Source: Kibdelosporangium persicum
GTDB lineage: Bacteria > Actinomycetota > Actinomycetes > Mycobacteriales > Pseudonocardiaceae
Direction of reading: 5' to 3'
DNA: 64,000 nucleotides
Assembly (NCBI RefSeq): GCF_013280595.1
Contig: NZ_JAAATY010000008.1
Coordinates: 1-64,000 of the forward strand
The translations under genes and the position numbers were made by a program. The notes below the pieces were generated by a model. That model ran no database searches and was not told the DNA's origin. It worked only from the letters and a program-made list of their open reading frames with translations. Shown piece by piece: positions 37,064 through 45,167 of the stretch (its first letter is position 1; the number at the start of each line of letters is the position of its first letter).

Positions 37064-38569
37064 GTGAGCCACGTTCCGCTCCGCGACCTGCTCGCTGGTC
37101 CAGACCTGAACATGCTGACGGTGCTGACCGCGTCACCAGGGCGGATGGTGGGCTCGGTCCGGGTCGTCGACAAGCTGACCGACCTACGGTCAGTGCCCCG
37201 CGACAGCTTCGTCGTGGTGTTGCCAACTGCGTCGGCACAGGCCCGGGGGCACCTGTTCGACATCGCGATGCGTGACGCGGCCGCCTCCGACGTGGGCGCG
37301 ATCGTGCTGAACGGGATCGACGCGACCACGGTCGAGTCCACGGCGGTGCGGATCGCCAACCGGAACGCCGTTTCACTGCTGCTGGCGCCGGTGAGCCTCG
37401 AACCGACCCGGCTGATCGTCGCCGTGGCCGAGGCTTTGGCGGGCGACGCGACAGCCGCGCTCGCCCGGATCGACGCGGCCCGGCGGCTGATCGCGTCGGC
37501 CGAGATGCGTACCCACGACCGCAAGGCCGCCGTGCTGTTGGCGGCGTCGGACGCCTTGGGCGTTCCGGTCACGGCCCGTCAACCGGCACACGGCGAACCC
37601 GCGGCGCCGGTCCTCGTCGATGGTGCCGTGGACACGTTCGTCGCCGCCGAGGTCTCGCCGGACGCTCGCGGCTCTTGGGTGGTCGCTGCTCGTGCCGTGA
37701 CGGCGTTGACGGCCGACGCCTACGCACGGGTGATCGGGGACGAGCGGCGTACCGAGCTCGCGCCGCTGGCCGACCGTGGACGCCTGCTCGGAGAACTGTT
37801 GCTGGCGCCCGACTCCGAACGCGTGCAACTGGTCTCCCACGCCCGATCGGTCGGGCTTCCGGTCGACGGCTGGCACCAGGTGTTGCGGTTCGAACTGTCG
37901 TCCTCTTTGGACTCCGGCGCGACGGTCAGCGCCGACCAGGTCGACGCCATCAGCGTGGCGATGCTGCACGCGGTCCGGGCGGAAATAGACGCCAAGTGGC
38001 ACAGCACCCGCATCGGCGGCGAACCCCTGCTGGTGCACAGCGTCGACGCCGACCCCGGCCCGTCCGCCGCCCGCACGGCGCTGGCGGCGGCGAACACCGC
38101 ACTGGCCGCCGCCCGCAAGCGTTTCCCCGGCATAGTCGTCCGGTGCGGTATCGGAGCCGTGCACCGGCAGGCGGAAGGGCTGCGAACCTCGGCGACGGAC
38201 GCGAAAGCGGCACTGGCCGTGACCCGCCAGGCCAAACCACAGCGGGACGTGGTGGCGATCGACGCGCTGGGCCTCAACCGGATGCTGGTCGAGTGGTACG
38301 CGTCGGACAACACCCGGGCTTCCGTCGACGACCTGCTCGCCCCGCTCGTGGACCTCGGGCCGGCGGCCGCGGAAGAGGCGATCCGGACCTTACAGGCCTA
38401 TTTGGACCACCAGAACTCCCCGGCCCGGGCGGCGGAAGTGCTGCGGGTGCACCGCCAGACCGTCCACTACCGGCTGAACAAGATCACCCGCCAGCTCGGG
38501 GTCGACCTGGCCGACCCCGAGCAGCGGCTGGCGCTCCAGCTGGCATGCCGCGCCTGGCTGATGCGCTAG
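37064..38569 (+). CDS. PucR-family transcriptional regulator
   Basis: The 501-aa protein has an N-terminal PucR domain (VPLRDLLAGPDLNMLTVLTAS), a middle GGDEF-like sensor-type region (about 280-400; ACGIGAVHRQ-like RCGIGAVHRQAEGLRTS), and a C-terminal helix-turn-helix at about residues 450-485 (ARAAEVLRVHRQTVHYRLNK). PucR regulators govern purine and allantoin breakdown in Bacillus and related uses elsewhere. It is divergent from the six-gene operon, the expected target. Start GTG 37064 has GGAGG 4 nt upstream. Confidence 0.92.
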   Translation: MSHVPLRDLLAGPDLNMLTVLTASPGRMVGSVRVVDKLTDLRSVPRDSFVVVLPTASAQARGHLFDIAMRDAAASDVGAIVLNGIDATTVESTAVRIANRNAVSLLLAPVSLEPTRLIVAVAEALAGDATAALARIDAARRLIASAEMRTHDRKAAVLLAASDALGVPVTARQPAHGEPAAPVLVDGAVDTFVAAEVSPDARGSWVVAARAVTALTADAYARVIGDERRTELAPLADRGRLLGELLLAPDSERVQLVSHARSVGLPVDGWHQVLRFELSSSLDSGATVSADQVDAISVAMLHAVRAEIDAKWHSTRIGGEPLLVHSVDADPGPSAARTALAAANTALAAARKRFPGIVVRCGIGAVHRQAEGLRTSATDAKAALAVTRQAKPQRDVVAIDALGLNRMLVEWYASDNTRASVDDLLAPLVDLGPAAAEEAIRTLQAYLDHQNSPARAAEVLRVHRQTVHYRLNKITRQLGVDLADPEQRLALQLACRAWLMR

Positions 38570-38647
38570 CGGGCGCCGATGCCGACCCCCACGGCGACAT
38601 CGATCCCCTGCCCTCCCGGGCACACGGGACCGTAACGCCGATCGCTT

Positions 38648-41600
38648 TCAGTTCCCTTTCACCCGCCCGACGATCCCGCCGGCATGCCGCTCACCGCGAC
38701 GACACCCGAACTCCCGGAACATCTCCAGCGCCTGCCCGGCAGCCGCAAGCGCCTCACCGGAATCGCCTTGATCCGCCTTGACCTCGGCCAACGCCGCCAA
38801 CGCCTTCGCCTCCAACAACCGCATCCCGTGCTCGCGGGCGAGCGCGACCGCCTTCTCAGCGAACCCGGCCGTGCCACTGGCCAACGTCATTCCGGCCAGT
38901 GCTTCGACTTCGACCGGATAGGCAACCAGGCCTCTCACCAGATCAAGGGCCTGCCTGAAGTGGCTCAGCGCCAGTTCACGTTGCCCTTCAGCCAGGCAGA
39001 TGGTGCCAAGCACAACGGCCGCTTCGGCTTCGTGCTTGCGATAGCCCCGGCTGCGGGCCCCTTCCAGCGCCGTGATCGCGTACGTCCGCGCGAGTTCCGT
39101 CTCCCCTCGATCGCAATGCACCCGGGCGATCATGATGTTCGCCGGATCGTGCGCGTAGTACCGAGCCAAAGTGGACTCCAGCACGAAGCGGGACACGGCG
39201 AGCGCCTGATCGGCGTCACCGAGTTCTCGGTGGACCTGGCTGAGGTATCCACACGTCACGATCTCACCCGTCGGGACCTCGAGGCGGATGGCCAGCTCTC
39301 TTGCTTCCACGAGAGTCTCCAAGGCATCTCGTAGCCGGCCCACACCGTAGTAAGCCACACCGAGGTTCGACAGCACCGCCAGCTTGCGTTGTTCGCCTTG
39401 CTCCACCCCCCGATCGACGAGTTCGCGTCCCTCCTCGGCAGCTTCAACGGCTTTCTGTGGCCACCCTGCCTCGTGATAGGCAACGGCCGTGGTGAGCACC
39501 GCACTGGCGTATATCCCGGTCTCGCCGATCACGGCGGCGATCCTCCGACACTCGGCGAAGTCGTCGACCGACTCGTCGAAATGGCCGGCCACGGCCTTCG
39601 ACGAACCGAGCACGAGGAACATGATCGCTTGTCCTCGTTGGTCACCAACCTGACGAGCAGCGGCCAGTCCAAGGCCGGCCATGCGGTTCAGATCATCTGT
39701 GCGGTAACTGTGGTAAAGGTCGGGTCGGGCCGCATCCGTCAACTGCCAGGCGTACCTGAGGGGTCCGTAGGCCGCGGTGTGTTCGATGAGGGCCATGTAG
39801 TTGTGCCGCTCCGCGTCGAGCCACCGCATTGCCTCATCCGTGGTCTCGAACACGAGCGGCACAACATCCGCGGGCGCGGGGCCCAGCCGCGAGACGTAGA
39901 CCGACGCGATCGGAGCGACCGCCGCATATACGGAGTACAGGTACCAGTCCGCCAACCGGCGCAGCGCTTCGGCACTGTCATAGTCGTTCGCCCGCGCCGC
40001 TGCGTACACCCGGATCAGGTCGTGGAACCGGAATCGATCCTCGGCCTGGCGCTCCAGGAGGTTCGCCGCCACCAACCGCTCGAGGATGTCGCCAGCCTCA
40101 TCGATGTCGCATTCGAGCAGTGCGGCGGCGCCTGCCACACTGATGTCCATTCCAGGCACCACGCCAAGCAGACCGAACGCTCGCTGGTCCACTTCGCTCA
40201 GTGTGGCGAACGAACCGTCGAACACAGCGCGGATGCCGATGCCGCTGGTCTTGAGTTTCGCTAACCGGTCACCGCTGCGCAGATCTTCGGCGTACCGGGC
40301 GATGCGCAGGCCAGGCCGGCTGGCAAGGTTCGACGCGGCGATGCGCAGTGCCAGCGGCATTCGTCCACACAGGTCGGTCAGCACGGTCGACGCTCCGATG
40401 TCTTCGGCGCACCGGGCCCTTCCCGCGATCCGGGCGAGGAGGTCGTAGGCGTGACGACCGGAGAACGGCTGGAGCGAGATGCGGTTGCCGCCGTAAAGAA
40501 CGGACAACCCACCGAGTTCTGACCGGCTGGTCACCAGCACGGCACTTCCCGGCCGCCCCGGCAGCAAGGGCGCCACCTGCTCGACTCCAGCCGCATCGTC
40601 CAGGACAATCAGCACTCTGCGCTCCGCGAGACGCGATCTCAGCAGACTTGCCCGGGCGTCGACGTCGGCCGGTATCGAGGTCGGATCCACGCCCGCGGTC
40701 CGCAGCAGTTCAGCCAGCAGGTCATTCGCCGGGCGCGGCGCCGGGCTCGCCCCTTTGAGCCGGAGAAACCACTGCCCGTCCGGATACTGCTCGATCAGCC
40801 GATGCGCGGCACGCACCACCAGGGCGGACTTGCCCATGCCAGGCGGACCGCTGATGGTCATGATCGGCACCGTGGTTCCCGGACGCATGGACTCCAGCAC
40901 GTGGGCGAGTTCGTCGTCGCGGTTGGTGAAATCGCCGATGTCGATGGGCAGCTGACATTCCACACGCCAGCCACTGTCCTCCTCGCCTGCCAGCACAATC
41001 TCGTGCGCCTTCCGCAGATGAGCGCCCGGTTCGACACCCAACTCGTCGACAAGCCGTTGCCGCACAGCGGAATACGCCCGCAACGCTTCCGCCTGCCTCC
41101 CAGCACGGAACAGCGCAAGCATCAACAACGCCCAGAACCGTTCCCGCAGAGGATACTCAGCTGTCAGTTCTGTCAGCTCCGGCAGTGCGACCTGGTGCTG
41201 ACCAGCATTCAGATCCAGTTCGAGTTTCCGCTCAAGCGCCTGCAAGCGTCGCTCGGCCAGCGGCTCAGCCATCCTCCGCAAGTAGTCGGACGGCACATCC
41301 GCGAACGGCTCACCACGCCACAGTTCAAGCGCCTGCCGGAGGACTTCCGTTTCCCCCTCACCCGCCGTCCGCGCCGCGGCTATGCCCCCTTCGAACCGTT
41401 TGACGTCAACCTGGCCCTCGTCGACCACAATGCGGTAACCATCGCCGCCCGCCTCGATGTCAATGTCTTTGAGGACACTACGCAGCCGCGTCACCAACGT
41501 GTAGACAGCAGGACGCGGATTCGCCGGAACCGACTCACCCCAAACGGCCTCCACCAATTCGTCGAACCTGACAACCTTGTTGGCACGAACCAGCAACGCG

Positions 41601-41692
41601 GCGAGCAAACAGCGCAATCGCGCCGAGCCAATTGGAATCACCCGGCCGCCCGCGACGACTTCGATCGGCCCCAGAACCCGAAACTCCACCCT
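38648..41692 (-). CDS. AfsR/SARP-type regulator: DNA-binding + BTAD + NB-ARC + TPR
   Basis: About 1014 aa from GTG 41692 (GGGGA upstream; GTG 41716 is an alternative). Domains: OmpR-type winged helix (VEFRVLGPIEVVAGG..., about 1-90), BTAD (about 95-240; RERFWALLMLALFRAGRQAEAL, LVDELGVEPGAHLRKAH), NB-ARC with Walker A GPPGMGKSALV near residue 285, VLIVLDDAAG Walker B and GRMPLALRIAA, and TPR repeats to the end. It is a typical cluster-situated activator. Its position after a LAL regulator and LanM suggests control of the lanthipeptide-like locus. The 3' end converges with pucR. Confidence 0.92.
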   Translation of the reverse strand, partial: RVEFRVLGPIEVVAGGRVIPIGSARLRCLLAALLVRANKVVRFDELVEAVWGESVPANPRPAVYTLVTRLRSVLKDIDIEAGGDGYRIVVDEGQVDVKRFEGGIAAARTAGEGETEVLRQALELWRGEPFADVPSDYLRRMAEPLAERRLQALERKLELDLNAGQHQVALPELTELTAEYPLRERFWALLMLALFRAGRQAEALRAYSAVRQRLVDELGVEPGAHLRKAHEIVLAGEEDSGWRVECQLPIDIGDFTNRDDELAHVLESMRPGTTVPIMTISGPPGMGKSALVVRAAHRLIEQYPDGQWFLRLKGASPAPRPANDLLAELLRTAGVDPTSIPADVDARASLLRSRLAERRVLIVLDDAAGVEQVAPLLPGRPGSAVLVTSRSELGGLSVLYGGNRISLQPFSGRHAYDLLARIAGRARCAEDIGASTVLTDLCGRMPLALRIAASNLASRPGLRIARYAEDLRSGDRLAKLKTSGIGIRAVFDGSFATLSEVDQRAFGLLGVVPGMDISVAGAAALLECDIDEAGDILERLVAANLLERQAEDRFRFHDLIRVYAAARANDYDSAEALRRLADWYLYSVYAAVAPIASVYVSRLGPAPADVVPLVFETTDEAMRWLDAERHNYMALIEHTAAYGPLRYAWQLTDAARPDLYHSYRTDDLNRMAGLGLAAARQVGDQRGQAIMFLVLGSSKAVAGHFDESVDDFAECRRIAAVIGETGIYASAVLTTAVAYHEAGWPQKAVEAAEEGRELVDRGVEQGEQRKLAVLSNLGVAYYGVGRLRDALETLVEARELAIRLEVPTGEIVTCGYLSQVHRELGDADQALAVSRFVLESTLARYYAHDPANIMIARVHCDRGETELARTYAITALEGARSRGYRKHEAEAAVVLGTICLAEGQRELALSHFRQALDLVRGLVAYPVEVEALAGMTLASGTAGFAEKAVALAREHGMRLLEAKALAALAEVKADQGDSGEALAAAGQALEMFREFGCRRGERHAGGIVGRVKGN

Positions 41693-41907
41693 GTTCCCCG
41701 GAAGGTCCGACAACACAACCAGCCGGACACACTACCGCGCGTCACCCCCAGTCACGCCAGAGCCGAGACTGGGGGTCGCTCTGGCGTGCCTGAGGCGTGT
41801 TCCCGGGATCGCAGTGCCAATGGATGCCCCTCCACGGCACTCCACCCCTTCCCAGGGACGCGTACACACCGTAGCGAGAACACCTTTCACCAAGCTTTCA
41901 CCAGAGG

Positions 41908-44835
41908 CTACTGGGCTTCGCCGTATGCGGACGCGGCGAAATCGCTGAGTTCCACCCGGTCGGCGACATCAGCCTTCATGATCAGGCTGGCCACGTGCTT
42001 TTCCACCGTGCGAGGCGAAATATGCAGGCGGTTCGCGATCGCCTTGTTCGTGAGCCGTTCCACCAGCAACTGCAGCACCTCGTGCTCCCGGACCGTCACT
42101 CCGATCGCACGTAGATCATCCGGCACCTGATCGATGCCCGTCCGACGCTGCTTGACCGAGGCGCCCGCGTGCCGCAGGAGCGAGCGGCATGCACCAGCGA
42201 CTGCCGGGACTGACAGTTGGTGGAAGTACTCCTCGGCACGACGAAGCCAAGCGATGGGCTCCCCCCACCCGTCAGCTATCGCCGCTTCAGCCGCGAGCCG
42301 GAGGACGATATGGCGGACCATTCCATAGATCTCAGAGTCTTGTTGCGCTGCTGCCGCCGCCGCGTTCGCCTCTTCGATCCGGCCCTCGCGTCCGAGCAGA
42401 ACGGCTTCAGCGAGTCGTACGAACTGGCGGTTCCACCGCATTGCGGCCTGAGCATCCGAGAGAACCGCCTGGTACTCACTCCATCCGGCTTCTTGCTCAA
42501 GTACGGCGAGGAAAAGGCACAAACCATGTCGGCCGGCAAGGTGGTAGTTGGACGGCAACCCCTCAGTAGCCGCCAACATCTTCGCCAGTTCGTCCCTGGC
42601 CAGACCTCGGTTCTCCTCGAGCAGGGCACAGAAGGCTCGCGCAAGTCCAAGCACCAACGGGAATTCGTGCGAGTGTTCGTCCTGCCACTCGGAGAACTCC
42701 GCGATCGCCTGATCCATCTCGGACCGCTTGCCCTGGTGCGCCGCAAGAATCGTCTGCACCATCAGCAGGTAACGAAGTTGGGGACGGAGGCGTAGCCGGA
42801 TCACGTCTTGCTTGTATTGCGCGATCAAATGCGAGGTCTTGGCAAAATCGCCTCTCAGCGCCGCATCCATGGCGATGTTGCCTTGGACCGTGTATCCCAA
42901 GGTCACGGCACCGACCCTCTGGGCCTCGTCCAGCGTGCGCTGATAGCCCGACGGGTCGCCGTCGGACAACCACGAATTGACGGCCAGGAGCACCAAGGCA
43001 TAGACCCGCCAGATCGGCAGCCGGTGGCCTTCGGCGATTTTCAAGCCACGCTGGAAACAATCAACCGACTCCGCCATGCTGCGGTCCCGCGCCAGTTCAC
43101 CGAGGATGAGCCAGGCTTCGCACAGCACATGAGGCGAATTCCCGCGCTCGGCTGAAGCTATGGCGCGCCGGGCCAACGCTTCCGCTTCCGCCGCGCGGTT
43201 ATCTCCTCGGCCGTGCCGTGTGAGACTGGCGGCGATCACATCTATGGCCGCGGTGTGCTCTTCCGGTGCGTCGCTACCGAGTACCTCTCTGGCCGCGATG
43301 ACTTGTTCCATTCCTTCAGCGAAGAGTCCGGCCAAGTAGTAGACGTTCGCCAGCCGCGTGTGCAGCGCCGCGCGAGTTCCCGGACTGAGACTGGCCCCGT
43401 TCAACTGCTCGTCCAACGTGTCGACCAGCATCCGTGCCCGATCGACCTGGCCGGCTTCCGCCAGTGCGTAGAGCAGCGTTTCCAAGATCCTGGCCTTGCT
43501 CTCCGCCGTCGACTCTCCCTGCAGGAGTGTGTTGGCCCGATCGAGCAGTTTGACCGAGGACTCGGACGCTCCATCCGCCAACGCCCTTCGGCCTGCCTCC
43601 GCGAAGAGAGTCGCGGCGCCCTGGATGTCACCCGAGTCCGCCTGCAACGTAGCTACCAGCTGACACCACTCCCCCGGCAAGTCCGGATGGAGAGCCTTGA
43701 CAGCGGCTGATGCTTGGCGGGAGTACTCCGCGCGGTCGGCGGGCGGCAAGCTTGACCTCAACGCCTCGGCCATGAGTGGGTGACGGAACGCGTACCAATC
43801 TGGAGACTCGTCGTCTGGTGCCACTATCTGGGCTGCGACAGCCGCACGTAGGTGGGACAGCATGCTGCGCTGGTCGAGCGCAGTCACCTGGCCGACCACC
43901 GACAGCGGGAATCTATCGCCGAGCACCGCTGCCACTGACAGCAGCATGCTGCCCTGCGGTCCCAACTGTCCGACCCTGTCGATGACTCCGCGCAGAACCG
44001 TCTCGGGGACGTCGGGACGCAGTGTGCCGATCACCCGCCAGCCAGCGGCGCCCTTGACCAACACACCGTCGCTGACGAGCTGGTGCAGGACCTCTTCGAT
44101 GATGAACGGGACGCCCGCGCTGTCCTCGGTGAGCCTGTCGACCACTTCATCCGGCAAGTCCTCGGGTTTGGCCTCCAGACACGCAGCAGCCAGCCTGGAG
44201 ACGTCTGCCGCAGTGAGGCGGCTGAGCGTCATCATCGATGCGGCATGGCGCTGAGTGGCCAAGCGAGCGAGGTCTCGGGCCGCGCAGGGCTCATCGCGGA
44301 TCGTCGCCACAAGCAGCACCGGGAGATCCGCGAGATTGTCGGTGAGGTACTCGACGATCGCGAGGGTCTCGGCGTCAGCGTGCTGCAGGTCCTCGAGGAT
44401 CAGCATGCAGCCGTGCGAGCGGCCAGCGAGGGTCACCAGCCGGAGGACGGCCTCGCCGAGAACTATCAACGAGTCGCCTACGTCGACGCCGCCCGGCTGT
44501 TGCAGGTCAGGAATGAGTCTGCCGAGAATTGGCCGATATGGTCCGAGCGCGACGTCATCTGGCAGATGGCCGCCTCGGAACAAGGCAAGAAGCGCCTCGG
44601 TCAATGGCCGGAAGGGCACAATGGGTCCGATCGTGCTGCCTCGTCCCCTGAGGACCCGGACGCCCGCGGCGAAGGCGATGCCCGCTGCTTCGGAGGCGAG
44701 TCTGGACTTCCCGATCCCCGCTTCACCAACGAGGAAGACCGCGCCGCCGCGCGATGCGCGTGCGGCGTCGATCGCCCTCGTCAGTTCGGCCACCTCACGA
44801 TCGCGGCCGATCACGAGCGGGGAGTGGGACACCAT
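41908..44835 (-). CDS. LAL-type (LuxR, large ATP-binding) transcriptional regulator
   Basis: The 975-aa protein has an N-terminal AAA-like ATPase domain (Walker A FLVGEAGIGKSRLA at about 36, Walker B MLILEDLQHAD), a long helical TPR-like middle, and a C-terminal LuxR helix-turn-helix (VTVREHEVLQLLVERLTNKA, RLHISPRTVEKHV). Start ATG 44835. It lies 64 bp after the 63-aa peptide gene on the same strand and is followed by the AfsR-like regulator. Such proteins often activate natural product clusters, so it is a likely regulator of the adjacent LanM locus. Confidence 0.93.
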   Translation of the reverse strand: MVSHSPLVIGRDREVAELTRAIDAARASRGGAVFLVGEAGIGKSRLASEAAGIAFAAGVRVLRGRGSTIGPIVPFRPLTEALLALFRGGHLPDDVALGPYRPILGRLIPDLQQPGGVDVGDSLIVLGEAVLRLVTLAGRSHGCMLILEDLQHADAETLAIVEYLTDNLADLPVLLVATIRDEPCAARDLARLATQRHAASMMTLSRLTAADVSRLAAACLEAKPEDLPDEVVDRLTEDSAGVPFIIEEVLHQLVSDGVLVKGAAGWRVIGTLRPDVPETVLRGVIDRVGQLGPQGSMLLSVAAVLGDRFPLSVVGQVTALDQRSMLSHLRAAVAAQIVAPDDESPDWYAFRHPLMAEALRSSLPPADRAEYSRQASAAVKALHPDLPGEWCQLVATLQADSGDIQGAATLFAEAGRRALADGASESSVKLLDRANTLLQGESTAESKARILETLLYALAEAGQVDRARMLVDTLDEQLNGASLSPGTRAALHTRLANVYYLAGLFAEGMEQVIAAREVLGSDAPEEHTAAIDVIAASLTRHGRGDNRAAEAEALARRAIASAERGNSPHVLCEAWLILGELARDRSMAESVDCFQRGLKIAEGHRLPIWRVYALVLLAVNSWLSDGDPSGYQRTLDEAQRVGAVTLGYTVQGNIAMDAALRGDFAKTSHLIAQYKQDVIRLRLRPQLRYLLMVQTILAAHQGKRSEMDQAIAEFSEWQDEHSHEFPLVLGLARAFCALLEENRGLARDELAKMLAATEGLPSNYHLAGRHGLCLFLAVLEQEAGWSEYQAVLSDAQAAMRWNRQFVRLAEAVLLGREGRIEEANAAAAAAQQDSEIYGMVRHIVLRLAAEAAIADGWGEPIAWLRRAEEYFHQLSVPAVAGACRSLLRHAGASVKQRRTGIDQVPDDLRAIGVTVREHEVLQLLVERLTNKAIANRLHISPRTVEKHVASLIMKADVADRVELSDFAASAYGEAQ

Positions 44836-44899
44836 GGCCGGACAGTACCCAGACTGCCCCGTTCGGTTGAAGTCCGGAACCCGGTAGATCTCACCGGGA

Positions 44900-45091
44900 C
44901 TAGTTGATCCCCACTGAGTCGAACTGCTCAATGCGGGCCATGCCAGCCGTTGTGAGCAAGGTCGCCATCCTTTCGAACCTGTATCCGGCGAGGGCACTTG
45001 CTCGTGAAGCGACGGGGCGGGCTGCGCTGAGGGCGATCTCGCCAGCGGGGTGGGGGGTGGCGGAGGCGCCAGACATCGTCAGAGCAGTCAT
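44900..45091 (-). CDS. 63-aa peptide beside lanM, candidate RiPP precursor without cysteine
   Basis: The frame starts at ATG 45091 with AAAGGAAAAG ending 8 nt upstream, a strong site; it lies 76 bp downstream of the lanM stop. The 63-aa peptide begins MTALTMSGASATPHPAGE and ends ARIEQFDSVGIN. The C-terminal half has Ser29, Ser32, Thr44, Thr47, Thr48 and Ser59 but there is no Cys in the whole peptide, so a normal lanthionine cannot form. There is also no Lys, so lysinoalanine is excluded. No GG leader motif is visible. Position and size make it the candidate substrate; the alternative is an unrelated small protein. No other peptide gene was seen near lanM. Confidence 0.7.
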   Translation of the reverse strand: MTALTMSGASATPHPAGEIALSAARPVASRASALAGYRFERMATLLTTAGMARIEQFDSVGIN

Positions 45092-45167
45092 GACGACTTT
45101 TCCTTTTCTTTACCAGAGAGGGGCATCTCTAGGAGCGGTGAGGAGAGCTGCAGGAGCGGGGTGGGGG

